A DNA stretch of 64,000 nt from DATFVA01 sp963745945 (lineage in GTDB: Bacteria > Bacteroidota > Ignavibacteria > Ignavibacteriales > Ignavibacteriaceae), in the NCBI GenBank assembly GCA_963745945.1, contig CAVUZG010000004.1:930001-994000 (forward strand), read 5' to 3'. The translations under genes and the position numbers were made by a program. Positions 52,594 to 62,530 of this stretch are shown here, piece by piece (position 1 is the stretch's first letter; the number at the start of each line of letters is the position of its first letter). Under the pieces are notes generated by a model that made no database searches, had not been told where the DNA came from, and saw only the letters and a program-made list of their open reading frames with translations.

Positions 52594-53508
52594 TTAAGCA
52601 GGTTTAATCAATCTCCTGTTCCTGAATTTAAAAATATTTCCAATGTTGGCCCAAAGCAACCCGGTTAACACAAGTATACTACCCCAGAAATGATTTAAAG
52701 TGAGCTCCTCATTGTAGGCAAGCCATCCCAGAAAAAGAGCAACTATAGGAGTAATAAAAGCCATAAGAGAAAGCAAATTTACATTGACTCGTTTAAGCAA
52801 CCAGTAATAAGAAGTGAAAGTTACTATACTACCAAATAAAGCAAGATAAAATATTGACAATGCAGCATCAATATTAAAATTTAAAGTTGCAAAATCTTCG
52901 AATAAAACACCAAGAATAAAAAGAGCAAATCCGGCAATCAGCATTGGTATAAAATTCATTGTTAGGGGATTTAGATGATTGCCGTACTTTTTGATGATTA
53001 CAGCGATTCCTGCCTGCATCATTCCACTGAGTACCACGGCACTCATTCCTAATAGATAGGAGGTAATGTTCCCTCCTAGGTCATCTGAAAAAATTACAAG
53101 TATTCCCCCGAACCCGATTACAATTCCTAAAACCTTCACAAATCCAAGTCTTTCCGATGGAATTAAAAAATATGAAAACAAAACAACAAAAAAAGGATAA
53201 ACTGCAAATAACACTGCAGATAAACCGGAAGGAACAAATTGTTCAGCCCAATAAACAAGACCGAAAGGAATTACAAATGAAAAAATTCCCATAATAAAAT
53301 AAAGCTTTACACTTGTCCTGTCTTTTTGAAGTTTTATCTTTTTGAAATTCATCCAGAGAAAAATAAGCATACTTGCAAGTAAAAATCTGAAACCGGATGA
53401 ATACAGAGGAGTCATAGATTCAAGACCTACGCGGATTGCAAGCCACGTTGAACCCCAGATGAAACATATAAGAGAGAAAATAAGAATTATTTTTATTCTT
53501 TCACTCAT
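52594..53508 (-). CDS. EamA family transporter
   Basis: The 304-residue protein has ten hydrophobic helices in two EamA repeats: LICFIWGSTWLAIRVGLESM ... and GMSAVVLSGMMQAGIAVIIKK ... WLLKRVNVNLLSLMAFITPIVALFLGWLAYNEEL. It is an inner-membrane drug/metabolite-type exporter of unknown substrate. It ends 15 bp before folB and its start overlaps the pgeF stop by 4 bp. Confidence 0.92.
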   Translation of the reverse strand: MSERIKIILIFSLICFIWGSTWLAIRVGLESMTPLYSSGFRFLLASMLIFLWMNFKKIKLQKDRTSVKLYFIMGIFSFVIPFGLVYWAEQFVPSGLSAVLFAVYPFFVVLFSYFLIPSERLGFVKVLGIVIGFGGILVIFSDDLGGNITSYLLGMSAVVLSGMMQAGIAVIIKKYGNHLNPLTMNFIPMLIAGFALFILGVLFEDFATLNFNIDAALSIFYLALFGSIVTFTSYYWLLKRVNVNLLSLMAFITPIVALFLGWLAYNEELTLNHFWGSILVLTGLLWANIGNIFKFRNRRLIKPA

Positions 53509-54245
53509 TTGGTTTCTTTCATAGCAATTAATCCTAATGCCCTTCCCGATTTTTTCCCATCTCTACGGTAAGAATGAAAAACTTCTGAATACTCAAAACT
53601 GCAAAGAGATGATTTCTGGATTTGATACGGAGGAATTCCTTCATTAATCAGCATATCATAATTTGCAGAAGAAACATCAAGCAGAAATTTATCGTTGGAT
53701 TTTAATAAATATTTTGAATCGAACAGCTCCGCTACTTCATTTCCAACCTCATAATTCACCTGGCTGATTGATGGAGCGAGATAAACAAATAAATCTTCCA
53801 CGTTACTTTTAAATTCTTCTTTCAATTTTTTAATTGTTTTTTCAACTATTCTTTTTTCTGTTCCTCTCCAGCCCGAATGTATTGCAGCAATTATTTTTTT
53901 TCTTCTATCAAAGATAAAAACAGGAGTACAATCTGCTGTACTGATACATAAACCAAACCCGGTTTTATCGGATATCATTGCATCACTTTCACCAATGTTT
54001 CCGGGTTTATTCACAATGGTAATTGTATCTCCGTGAACCTGTTTTTGAATCGCGACTTTATCTGAAGATAAACCAAGTGAAGCAAAAAACTTCTCCCTGT
54101 TTTCAGAAACTTTGTTTCTGTCATCGTCTACAGAGAAAGAGAGATTGAAGTAGTATGGTGGTTTTTCATTTTCACCAAACTTTGTACTGAATCCGACAAT
54201 TACTTCGGGGAATTCACTAAAGATATGTGGTTGATGTATCAGCAT
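53505..54245 (-). CDS. pgeF: Peptidoglycan editing factor PgeF (YfiH/laccase-domain)
   Basis: The 246-residue protein has the YfiH motifs: KVAIQKQVHGDTITIV, SDAMISDKTGFGLCISTADCTPVFIFD with the metal-binding Cys, AIHSGWRGTEKRIVEKTIKKL with His, and LAPSISQVNYEVGNEV. Zinc-type ligands are intact. The family removes misincorporated L-Ser from peptidoglycan precursors or acts as a purine nucleoside enzyme. It is divergent from surE. Confidence 0.94.
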   Translation of the reverse strand: MLIHQPHIFSEFPEVIVGFSTKFGENEKPPYYFNLSFSVDDDRNKVSENREKFFASLGLSSDKVAIQKQVHGDTITIVNKPGNIGESDAMISDKTGFGLCISTADCTPVFIFDRRKKIIAAIHSGWRGTEKRIVEKTIKKLKEEFKSNVEDLFVYLAPSISQVNYEVGNEVAELFDSKYLLKSNDKFLLDVSSANYDMLINEGIPPYQIQKSSLCSFEYSEVFHSYRRDGKKSGRALGLIAMKETK

Positions 54246-54439
54246 AGTTAAAGTGTAAATTTAAGAAATATTTAGGCACGAATTAACACTGAAAGTAGTA
54301 ATAAAACAATTCCGGATTATTTACTATTAAATGATTTCAACAAATTAAATAGAGGGCTGTATCTCTACATTCAATTGAGACTCTACAAGGCAAATGTTAT
54401 ATTGGCATACTCATTTTGAATTGGAAAAAAGGAAAACCT

Positions 54440-55219
54440 TTGAAAATACTTGTAACTAACGATGATGGAATAGAAGCTCCGGGAATTTCTGCTCTCGCAG
54501 AATCTTTAAAGGAAATCGGTGAGGTAACGATAGTAGCTCCTTTAAAGGAACAAAGCGCAGTAGGACACGCAATTACAATGCAGCTGCCGTTGAGAGTAAT
54601 TGAATATAAAAAGAATGGAAACTTTTTTGGATTCGCGGTTAGCGGAACCCCCGCTGATTGTGTAAAAATGGGAATCCGGAATATTATGAAATCTCCTCCC
54701 GATCTTGTTGTATCAGGGATAAATCATGGTTCAAATACCGCTATAAATATTATTTACTCAGGAACGGTATCAGCAGCTAGGGAAGCAGCCATAATGGATA
54801 TTCCCTCAATAGCAGTTTCGGTTACAAATCATGATGCAACTGATTTCAGGCTGGCGGCAAAAATCTCAAGACTTCTGGCAGAACAACTTGCCGGAAAAGA
54901 TTTACCGCTGGGGACTTTATTAAATGTTAATGTGCCGGATGTAGCAGAAAAAGAAATTGCCGGAATAAAATTAACGCGCCAGGGTAAATCAAAATGGGAT
55001 GATATTTACGAGCAAAGAGTTGATCCTTACGGGAAGAATTATTACTGGCTTACCGGAAATCTAATGGAAGTTGATACTGAAATGGAAACGGACCAGGCTG
55101 CAATAAGAAAAAATTATATTTCAGTCAGCCCTATTCATTTCGATTTAACTGACTACGAAACTTTTGAGAGAATGAAAAACTGGAATATTGAAAATTTACT
55201 AAATGGTAAAAAACTTTAA
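54440..55219 (+). CDS. surE: 5'/3'-nucleotidase SurE
   Basis: The protein begins MKILVTNDDGIEAPGISALAE, the diagnostic SurE start with metal ligands N and DD, then VVAPLKEQSAVGHAIT-type segment, SGTPADCVKMGI and VSGINHGSNTAINIIYSGTVSAAREA with further ligands. I chose the TTG at 54440, whose ribosome site AAAAAAGGAAAA is well placed; an upstream TTG at 54416 adds eight residues. SurE dephosphorylates nucleotides under stress. It overlaps the next gene by 17 bp. Confidence 0.94.
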   Translation: MKILVTNDDGIEAPGISALAESLKEIGEVTIVAPLKEQSAVGHAITMQLPLRVIEYKKNGNFFGFAVSGTPADCVKMGIRNIMKSPPDLVVSGINHGSNTAINIIYSGTVSAAREAAIMDIPSIAVSVTNHDATDFRLAAKISRLLAEQLAGKDLPLGTLLNVNVPDVAEKEIAGIKLTRQGKSKWDDIYEQRVDPYGKNYYWLTGNLMEVDTEMETDQAAIRKNYISVSPIHFDLTDYETFERMKNWNIENLLNGKKL

Positions 55220-56072
55220 AATCTTTCAGATAGATGCTTTTACAGATAAACCATTAGAAGGTAATTCTGCAGGCGTTATGTTCAATGATAATATTTCATC
55301 AGAGCAGATGCAGAAAATTGCCAAAGAAATGAATCTGGCTGAAACAGCATTCATATCACCATCTCAAAAAGCAGATTACAAACTTCAGTGGTTTACCCCG
55401 ACGGTAGAAGTGGAACTTTGCGGGCATGCAACCATCGCTTCTCTTCATTTTTTAAATGAAAATAAAATTCTGAAAGATAATTCATCACTAAAATTTGAAA
55501 CTAAAAGCGGAATACTTAACTGCGGAATGAAAAACGGATTTTACTTTATGCAGGTTCCGTTGTATGAAATGGAAGAATTTTCCGGATGTAAAGAAGAGAT
55601 AATTGATGCTATTGGAATTGAGAGAACATCTGTGGTTGACGAAACACCTTTTATCATTTTAGAAAGCGGTAATCTTTATTTAAGAATTGATAGTTTAAAA
55701 ACACTTCACAGTCTTAATCCGGATTTTAAAACATTAAAAAGACTTACCGAAGACAGGCATGAGTTTGAAGGAGTTGTTGTTTACACTCTTGAAACTGTTG
55801 ATGAAGAAAGTTTTGCACACAGCAGATACTTTGTACCGTTTTATGGAATAGATGAAGATCCTGTTACCGGTTCAACCAACGGACCAATGTTAATGGTTTT
55901 TAAAAAACTGGGATTCATCAATAATAATGATGAGGAAACCTCTGCAATTTTTGAACAGGGTGATATTATGGGACGAAGAGGAAGGGTTAAGGTAGACTAT
56001 TATAAGAACAAGAATGAACTTTATATCTCGGGAAAAGCGGTCACAGTTCTAAAGGGAGAACTTACTTTTTAA
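55203..56072 (+). CDS. PhzF-family isomerase/epimerase-like protein
   Basis: The 289-residue protein has the PhzF pattern: FQIDAFTDKPLEGNSAGVM, LAETAFISP with the catalytic Glu47, LCGHATIAS, and the second half DEDPVTGSTNGPM. The fold is the diaminopimelate-epimerase-like one. Substrates of non-phenazine PhzF proteins are mostly unknown. Its stop and the next gene's start share a base. Confidence 0.93.
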   Translation: MVKNFKIFQIDAFTDKPLEGNSAGVMFNDNISSEQMQKIAKEMNLAETAFISPSQKADYKLQWFTPTVEVELCGHATIASLHFLNENKILKDNSSLKFETKSGILNCGMKNGFYFMQVPLYEMEEFSGCKEEIIDAIGIERTSVVDETPFIILESGNLYLRIDSLKTLHSLNPDFKTLKRLTEDRHEFEGVVVYTLETVDEESFAHSRYFVPFYGIDEDPVTGSTNGPMLMVFKKLGFINNNDEETSAIFEQGDIMGRRGRVKVDYYKNKNELYISGKAVTVLKGELTF

Positions 56073-58222
56073 TGTTTAACTTCGAAAAAATTAGTCTTTC
56101 TTTTTCTTTTAACGGAATATATTTCTTCCTTGGATTAATACTGCTGGCAGCTTATGCAATTTATATGTACCGTTATACACTTCCACCTGTCAGTTCATCA
56201 AAAAAGACAATTTTAATTTTACTAAGAACTTTTGCATTAATAATTCTCTTGTTTATAATATTTGAACCCGTTGCAACTATTGCAAAGAAAATAATTCTGA
56301 AACCTGTTAACCTGGTTTTCATAGATGATTCACGTTCAATCGGAATAAAAGACGGAACACAAAGAGGTGAAAATGTTAAACGATTTGTTGAAGGACTAAG
56401 AATAAATGATTTACTCAATAGTTCAGAATTATATACTTTCGGAACTCAAGTTACACCGTTCCGGTTTGACAGTCTTTCACAATTGAGTTTTGGCGAGGGA
56501 AGCACAAATTTTTCAAAAATATTTTCATTTATAAAAGATAAAAAAGAAAATATAGCCTCAGTTTCTATTATAAGTGACGGTGTGATAACTGATGGTACAA
56601 ATCCACTGTTCACGGCTGAAAAGCTGAAGGTACCAGTTTACACAATTGGTGTGGGTGATACTACAAAGAGAAATGATATTGAAATAAAAAGTGTTTTGCA
56701 CAATGAATTTATATATGCAGAAACTCCAACAACAATTTCAACCACCATCCTTAATAAGGGATTTGGGAACCAGCCTGCTTCAATTTCGCTATATGAAAAT
56801 GGAAGTCTTATTGAACAAAGAAACATTTCATTATCCAATGACGGCACGCAGAAAGAAACTTTTAATTATACACCGAAAAACGGTGGGGAGAAAAAGCTTA
56901 CTCTGGAATTAAACAATCACAAGGGTGAATTTACATTTGAAAATAATAAAAGTGTTTTTTATATAAATGTTCTGAGTAATAAAATCCGGATATTTATTTT
57001 AGCCGGCAGCCCTTCCCCCGACCTTTCTTTTATTAAAAATTCTCTGGAAGAAGATAAAAATCTATCAGTAAAATCTTTAACCCAGGTTGCGGCAAACAGG
57101 TTTATTGAAAAATACAACCCCACTGTTGAACTGGATAGTGCTCAAATAATTTTTCTAATCGGTTTTCCAACAAAAGAAACCAGCCAGGAGCTGATTAACA
57201 AAGTACAAAATGTAATCTCCGCAAAAGGAAAACCATTCTTCCTGCTGGTTGAGGATAACACTGACTTAAATAAAATAAGAGGTCTTGAGCCTGAGCTTCC
57301 TTTTAGTATACAGAGTATCGACAATAGTGTTTCTGAAGTTCAGTCCGTAGTTCAAAGCTTCGAAAGCGAAAATCCATTAATTCAGAACAATTCTGCAAAT
57401 CCTCTTGATTCGTGGAATAATCTCCCGCCGGTTTTCATTACCAATTCGGATATTATTTCAAAACCCGAAAGCGAAGTGGTTGTAAAAGCAAAATTGAATA
57501 ATATTACTCTTAAAACCCCACTGATTATAACAAGGAGATTAGGAACCAAAAGATCTATTTCAGTACTTGCCAGCGGAATATGGAGATGGAAATTGCAGAC
57601 GGCTACAAAGCAGTCAAACCTCTTCGATAGTTTTATTTACAATAGCGTAAAATGGCTGAAAAGTTATGAGGAGCAAAAACAGGTTTCAATTAAAACATCT
57701 AAAAAGCTTTATGCACTTGGAGAACCGGTTGAATTCTCGGCAGAAGTTTATGATGCTTCCTATAACCCCGTAAGTGATGCGGAAGTTAAAATCAATTTAA
57801 AGCATAACAACAAAGAAGATGAAATAATACTGAACTCTATTGGAAGCGGTCTTTATGAAGGAACTTATCACACAAACCAGCCAGGGGATTTTACATTTAG
57901 CGGGGATGCTTTCAGAAACAATAAAAAACTCGGGACTAACGGCGGAAGTTTTAACATTGGTGAAATAGACATCGAACAGCTTAATCCGCGAATGGATTAT
58001 GAATTTTTATCTTCGCTGGCAAATAATACTGGGGGACAATTTTTCTATTACTCAGAAATGCAGGATCTTTATCCAATAATTAAAAATATCCAGAAAAGTG
58101 CTTCAAAGGAAACAACTGAAATTAGCGAAATTCGGTTGTGGTCTAGTGAATGGTTATTATTATTAACAATATTATTACTGGGCATAGAATGGTTCATCAG
58201 GAAACAATCAGGGATGCTGTAA
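56072..58222 (+). CDS. Membrane protein with VWA domain
   Basis: The 716-residue protein begins with two membrane helices (about 15-33 and 46-66), then a von Willebrand A domain with MIDAS motif FIDDSRSIG (Asp85, Ser87, Ser89), GSTNFSK and SVSIISDGVITDG. The middle is extracytoplasmic, beta-rich (YAETPTTISTTILNKGF; VSIKTSKKLYALGEPVEFSAEVYD), and one more helix ends it (WLLLLTILLLGIEWFI). Such proteins sit in the inner membrane with a periplasmic part. Metal binding by the MIDAS is likely; the partner is unknown. It shares its mRNA with the PhzF-type and ComF-type genes. Confidence 0.85.
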   Translation: MFNFEKISLSFSFNGIYFFLGLILLAAYAIYMYRYTLPPVSSSKKTILILLRTFALIILLFIIFEPVATIAKKIILKPVNLVFIDDSRSIGIKDGTQRGENVKRFVEGLRINDLLNSSELYTFGTQVTPFRFDSLSQLSFGEGSTNFSKIFSFIKDKKENIASVSIISDGVITDGTNPLFTAEKLKVPVYTIGVGDTTKRNDIEIKSVLHNEFIYAETPTTISTTILNKGFGNQPASISLYENGSLIEQRNISLSNDGTQKETFNYTPKNGGEKKLTLELNNHKGEFTFENNKSVFYINVLSNKIRIFILAGSPSPDLSFIKNSLEEDKNLSVKSLTQVAANRFIEKYNPTVELDSAQIIFLIGFPTKETSQELINKVQNVISAKGKPFFLLVEDNTDLNKIRGLEPELPFSIQSIDNSVSEVQSVVQSFESENPLIQNNSANPLDSWNNLPPVFITNSDIISKPESEVVVKAKLNNITLKTPLIITRRLGTKRSISVLASGIWRWKLQTATKQSNLFDSFIYNSVKWLKSYEEQKQVSIKTSKKLYALGEPVEFSAEVYDASYNPVSDAEVKINLKHNNKEDEIILNSIGSGLYEGTYHTNQPGDFTFSGDAFRNNKKLGTNGGSFNIGEIDIEQLNPRMDYEFLSSLANNTGGQFFYYSEMQDLYPIIKNIQKSASKETTEISEIRLWSSEWLLLLTILLLGIEWFIRKQSGML

Positions 58223-58229
58223 ATTAATT

Positions 58230-58910
58230 ATGAACAATTTTGGAACATCGTTAGTTGATTTTATAATTCCAAGATTTTGCCCATCGTGTAAATCCAAACT
58301 TCCTTCCGGATCATCTTATGTGTGCAAAGATTGTCTCGCTAAAATAAAAAGTCCCGATCCACAAAGAATGAAATCTGAATTCCAAAGAAAATTTGCTAAA
58401 AGCGAAATTATTTCTGATTTCACATCCCGTTTTGTATTTGAAAAAGACAAAGAACTTCAGCATATAATTCATTCATTGAAATATGAAAAGAAATTTCTGC
58501 TGGGAGTATTTTTAGGAAGTCTTCTGGGTGAAACAATAAAGAATAAATTTTCAGACTATAAAATCGATTTTGTAGTACCCGTTCCTCTTCATCATCTGAA
58601 AAAAGCCGAAAGAGAGTTTAACCAATCTCTTTATATCGCAAAAGGAATAAGTAAAAAAACCGGGATACGAGTTAATAACAGATTAGTTAAAAGAAAACGA
58701 TTCACAGAATCACAAACAACTATGACTTTATCAGAAAGAGAAGAAAATATTAAAGAGGCTTTTATTCCGGGGAAAAAGTTGAACGGAGAAAATATTCTTC
58801 TGGTTGATGATGTAATTACAACAGGTTCTACAATAAAAGAATGTGGAAGGGTTTTACTCGATGCCGGGGCTAATAAAATTTATGCAGCTTCAATAGCAAT
58901 TGCAGATTAA
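58230..58910 (+). CDS. ComF-family phosphoribosyltransferase-like protein
   Basis: The 226-residue protein has an N-terminal zinc finger (FCPSCKSKLPSGSSYVCKDC, Cys17, 20, 32, 35), and a type I PRTase fold with PRPP loop LLVDDVITTGSTIKECGRV. VVPVPLHHLKKAEREFNQS and RKRFTESQTTMTLSEREENIKEAF are typical of the family. ComF proteins are linked to DNA uptake and to single-stranded DNA handling. It ends 1 bp before the convergent argS. Confidence 0.93.
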   Translation: MNNFGTSLVDFIIPRFCPSCKSKLPSGSSYVCKDCLAKIKSPDPQRMKSEFQRKFAKSEIISDFTSRFVFEKDKELQHIIHSLKYEKKFLLGVFLGSLLGETIKNKFSDYKIDFVVPVPLHHLKKAEREFNQSLYIAKGISKKTGIRVNNRLVKRKRFTESQTTMTLSEREENIKEAFIPGKKLNGENILLVDDVITTGSTIKECGRVLLDAGANKIYAASIAIAD

Positions 58911-58911
58911 G

Positions 58912-60540
58912 TTACATTCTTTCCGGTGCACTAACTCCCAGAATACTCAATCCATTTTTTAACACAATCTTAGTCGCAACTGCAAGGGAAACTCTTGCTT
59001 CGGCGAGATTTTTCTCTGTCCCAAGTATTCTGCAGAATGTATAAAACTTGTGAAAGGCTGCAGCTAATTCTTCTAAATATGTGCAAATTCTGTTCGGCTC
59101 AAAATTAGCAGCACTAGCCAGTACTTCATCTTTAAATTTGTTCAGTTTCTTAAGTAGTTGAGTTTCTTCATCTGCGGAAAGAAGATTTAAATTTTCAATT
59201 GATGATTTTAGTTCTTCCTTTTCAATCATTTTTAGTATTGAACAAATTCTTGCATGAGCATATTGCAAATAAAATACCGGATTCTCATCAGATTGTTTTT
59301 TTGCAAGCGTTAAATCAAAATTCATGTGAGTTGTAATGTTACGCATATTAAAAAAATACCTCACAACATCACTCCCAACCTCATCTATCAGTTGATCCAG
59401 AGTTACATAGTTTGCTTTTCGGGTAGACATTTTAACAACTTCACCATTTTCTGTAATTGTAACAAACTGGTGAATCAATACTTTCATTTTTTCAATATTA
59501 TAACCAAGAGAACTTAGGGCAGCTAAAACGTCGGGATAAGTAGCATTATGATCTGAGCCGAAAAGATCAACTATTAAATCGTAGCCGCGCTTAAATTTCG
59601 TTTCATGATAAGCAATATCCGGCAGCCGGTAAGTTGGCTCGCCTGATGATTTAATAATAACCTTATCTTCAACATTTCCCATATCTGAAAGTTTTAACCA
59701 GGTAGCATTATCTTTTTCGTATGAGAGATTCTTCTCTTTAAACTCTTTAAGAAGATTTTCAATTTTACCTTCTTCGTAAAGAGTATTTTCATTGTAAAAA
59801 TTTTTATGGTGTATCCCCAAACTGTTTAGTGTTTTTTCAATGTCCTTAAAGATTTCCGTTTCTGCTCGTTCTTTAAATAGTCCTTCTGCAGGTTCATCTT
59901 TTAACGAGTTTTTATTTTCATCATACAACGAAACCGCAATCTCTTTTATGTACTCTCCCTGGTAATAATCTTCAGGAAATTGAATTTTCTCTCCTAACAA
60001 TTCCAGGTAACGCAGTCTTACAGAATCACCGAGCACTCTCATCTGCCGTCCGGCATTGTTGAAATAATACTCACGATCAACTTCATATCCAACCCATTCC
60101 AGCATATTAGCAACAGTGTCGCCTATTACTGCATTTCTTCCGTGCCCTACTGTTAATGGTCCTGTGGGATTCGCAGAAACGAATTCTACATTGGCTTTCT
60201 TCCCCTTGTATTTATCAGATTTACCGAATGAATGTTCATCCTGCAGGATAATCTTTACGATTTCTGCAATAAATTCAGTAGTGAAGAAAAAATTGATAAA
60301 TCCCGGTCCGGCTATTTCAGTTTTGGAAATTATTTTCTCATCTATAGATAGATTATCAATGATTTCCTGTGCAATTTGTTTTGGATTCCTCTTTAATTTT
60401 TTAGTCAGCAGCATTGCAGCGTTAGTTGAAAAATCTCCGAGTGATTCCTGTTTTGGGATTTCAAATATGAAAGGAATTTCTTTTAAATAGGAAAGTTTTT
60501 CCGAAGCAGATATAAATAGATTTTGTAAATACTCTCTCAA
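58912..60540 (-). CDS. argS: Arginyl-tRNA synthetase
   Basis: The 542-residue protein has the class I motifs: FVSANPTGPLTVGHGRNAVIGDT (HIGH-type) and VVKMSTRKANYVTLDQLIDEVGSDVVRYFF (KMSKS-type), plus the N-terminal additional domain (LGDFSTNAAMLLTKKL) and a C-terminal anticodon domain ending ILGVSAPERM. Start is TTG. It charges tRNA-Arg. Length is typical. Confidence 0.96.
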   Translation of the reverse strand: MREYLQNLFISASEKLSYLKEIPFIFEIPKQESLGDFSTNAAMLLTKKLKRNPKQIAQEIIDNLSIDEKIISKTEIAGPGFINFFFTTEFIAEIVKIILQDEHSFGKSDKYKGKKANVEFVSANPTGPLTVGHGRNAVIGDTVANMLEWVGYEVDREYYFNNAGRQMRVLGDSVRLRYLELLGEKIQFPEDYYQGEYIKEIAVSLYDENKNSLKDEPAEGLFKERAETEIFKDIEKTLNSLGIHHKNFYNENTLYEEGKIENLLKEFKEKNLSYEKDNATWLKLSDMGNVEDKVIIKSSGEPTYRLPDIAYHETKFKRGYDLIVDLFGSDHNATYPDVLAALSSLGYNIEKMKVLIHQFVTITENGEVVKMSTRKANYVTLDQLIDEVGSDVVRYFFNMRNITTHMNFDLTLAKKQSDENPVFYLQYAHARICSILKMIEKEELKSSIENLNLLSADEETQLLKKLNKFKDEVLASAANFEPNRICTYLEELAAAFHKFYTFCRILGTEKNLAEARVSLAVATKIVLKNGLSILGVSAPERM

Positions 60541-60578
60541 CTTTATTCCGGTTTAAAATGAATGATAGACGAAAGGAG

Positions 60579-60971
60579 CTATTTCTGAACGGATTTTTTC
60601 CTTTTTGGTTTTGGTTCATCCGCCACCGGATCCTTAACAACTTCTACCGGTGCATCTCCCCAAAGTTTTTCAAGTTTATAGAATTCCCGCGAATCCTTTT
60701 TAAATATATGGGCAACTACATCAACATAATCAATAAGTACCCAGCTCAGGCTTCTATAGCCTTCTTTGTGCCAGTATTTGATCCCTTCATCACGCAATTC
60801 TTTATCTATTTCATCGGCGATAGCTTTAACCTGTGTATCAGAATCAGCAGAGCAAATAACAAAATAATCTGCAAATGTAGTAAGATTTCTCAGATCTAAT
60901 ATTGTTACGTCGTATCCCTTTTTATTGAATACAAGTTGTGCAATTTTATCTGCTAAGTTTTTTGAATTCAA
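60579..60971 (-). CDS. rsfS: Ribosomal silencing factor RsfS
   Basis: The 130-residue protein has the family core: KGYDVTILDLRNLTTFADYFVICSADSDTQVKAIADEID, GIKYWHKEGYRSLSWVLIDYVDVVAHIFKKDSREFYKLEKLWGDAP. A basic, Pro/Lys-rich tail (KPKRKKSVQK) extends it. RsfS binds ribosomal protein L14 and prevents subunit joining. The TTG start has an AAGGAAAA ribosome site; it lies 14 bp after the LytR_C gene. Confidence 0.95.
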   Translation of the reverse strand: MNSKNLADKIAQLVFNKKGYDVTILDLRNLTTFADYFVICSADSDTQVKAIADEIDKELRDEGIKYWHKEGYRSLSWVLIDYVDVVAHIFKKDSREFYKLEKLWGDAPVEVVKDPVADEPKPKRKKSVQK

Positions 60972-60985
60972 ATATTTTCCTTCGT

Positions 60986-61462
60986 TTATTGTATTAATTT
61001 TTTATAATCCTTCCCGATAACAACAGAAACATCGAGAAAGGAATCATCATTTTTTTGCATAATAACATTTTTACTATCAATTCCCAGTGCGCGGGCAACT
61101 TTCTCGGCATTAAAACGGTTACCAGTTCTATCAATTACAAGTGAATTATCAATATCAAATGAAATATAGTTTCCAACCTGTACTACATCAAATTTTTCTT
61201 TCCTTAAAAGGTCTGTGAACTTCTCCGCAACTCCTGATGCTCCACACCCGTTCAGAACTTCAACCTGAATTATAGATGAGGCAGACTTGCTATTATTTTT
61301 ATCGCTTTTTGCCCCTGAGATCTGACTAATTTGTGTGATGAAAGAATAAGTAAGAAAAATGATCAAAACGCCAAGAAGAACTATTATTGAATTTAGAATG
61401 AGATTGGAACTGCGGGAATTGTGTTTTAAATTTTTTGACTTCGACTGGTTTTTTTCATTCAC
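60986..61462 (-). CDS. Membrane-anchored LytR C-terminal-domain protein
   Basis: The 158-residue protein has one N-terminal membrane helix (about 22-46), then a Ser/Lys linker, and a LytR_C domain (IQVEVLNGCGASGVAEKFTDLLRKEKFDVVQ, ... RALGIDSKNVIMQKNDDSFLDVSVVIGKDY). It resembles periplasmic anchored proteins often coded next to rsfS. Its role is probably in cell envelope assembly, but it lacks the LytR catalytic domain. Confidence 0.9.
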   Translation of the reverse strand: MNEKNQSKSKNLKHNSRSSNLILNSIIVLLGVLIIFLTYSFITQISQISGAKSDKNNSKSASSIIQVEVLNGCGASGVAEKFTDLLRKEKFDVVQVGNYISFDIDNSLVIDRTGNRFNAEKVARALGIDSKNVIMQKNDDSFLDVSVVIGKDYKKLIQ

Positions 61463-61497
61463 TTATTATTGCTCAAATTGACTTGTTCAGGAAAATA

Positions 61498-61989
61498 CTA
61501 CCAACCCCAGAATGAATCATCAGCAGACATAAATCCAGTGCGATAGCCGCTGAAAGGAGAATAATATCCACCCGGAAGATTTCTATACTGAACTGAAATA
61601 AATACATCTTTCCAGGGCTGATAATTTATAGCGGCTCTGCTTAAATAGATTCCGTTGATATTATTTTCGAAATTTTTTCCCAGTGAGCTATACGGAGAAT
61701 AAACAACACTTGCATCCACCTGAACATTCAGGTTATTAGCCACCTGATAAAACATACTGTTTGTATATGTTGTAAGTGCTAGGCTGTTTGCACCAAAAGT
61801 TGAATAAGAAACATCATATGAATGATGCATCTGAAAATTAGATGAATTTAGAAATCCAAATAAAGATGTTCCCTGATTCTGATTAACGATTCCGTCGCTG
61901 ATGTGCTCTGTTGACAGACCCTTTGGTCTGAACTGCGAATATCCCGTCCCGATCATTATTACAAACATTACAACTAATATCTTTTTCAT
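61498..61989 (-). CDS. Putative outer-membrane or secreted protein of unknown function
   Basis: The 163-residue protein begins MKKILVVMFVIMIGTGYSQ, a signal peptide. The mature part is strand-rich (MHHSYDVSYSTFGANSLALTTYTN; VQVDASVVYSPYS; KDVFISVQYRNLPGGYY) and ends in FWGW, which fits an outer-membrane strand. I chose the ATG at 61989 rather than a TTG four codons upstream because GGAAAAAG is then its ribosome site. No family is recognised. Confidence 0.75.
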   Translation of the reverse strand: MKKILVVMFVIMIGTGYSQFRPKGLSTEHISDGIVNQNQGTSLFGFLNSSNFQMHHSYDVSYSTFGANSLALTTYTNSMFYQVANNLNVQVDASVVYSPYSSLGKNFENNINGIYLSRAAINYQPWKDVFISVQYRNLPGGYYSPFSGYRTGFMSADDSFWGW

Positions 61990-62071
61990 AACTTTTTCCA
62001 AACTTTTGCGATATATTAAATAAAAGGCTGTAAAAAATCAATGCAGCATTTTTTAATATCCGGAATCAAAA

Positions 62072-62434
62072 TCACATTAATTTATTAATCCTGTTGTTTT
62101 TGTCAACCAGAACTATTTTGGGTTTATGTTTTTTTGCCTCTTCATCATTCATCACAGTATAAGTGATTATAATTACTTCATCTCCAACTGTTCCTAACCT
62201 TGCCGCAGGACCATTCAGACAAATCATACCACTTCCCGCCGGACCTTCAAGGGTGTAAGTTTCGAGCCTGCTGCCTGTATTGAGGTTTACTACCTGAACT
62301 TTTTCATAAGGCATAATATCAGCGGCATCCAAAAGATCTTTGTCAACAGTTATACTACCCTCATAGTAGAGTTCTGACATCGTCACTGTTGCCCGGTGTA
62401 TTTTAGAGCGAAACATTGTTCGGTTCATATTCAC
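62072..62434 (-). CDS. panD: Aspartate 1-decarboxylase
   Basis: The 120-residue protein has the PanD pattern: MFRSKIHRATVTMSELYYEGSITVDKDLLDAADI, with the Gly-Ser self-cleavage site (EGS) that creates the pyruvoyl cofactor, and the RLETYTLEGPAGSGMICLNGPAARLG loop. It makes beta-alanine for coenzyme A. Length is normal; cleavage is self-catalysed. Confidence 0.96.
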   Translation of the reverse strand: MNMNRTMFRSKIHRATVTMSELYYEGSITVDKDLLDAADIMPYEKVQVVNLNTGSRLETYTLEGPAGSGMICLNGPAARLGTVGDEVIIITYTVMNDEEAKKHKPKIVLVDKNNRINKLM

Positions 62435-62530
62435 TTAAAATTAATTATTTTAGCATATAAATATAGCTACTTATGAAATACAGTATCAAGGTAAGCCAAT
62501 CTGCTTATTAAAAATTCCCTCAAAACGGGG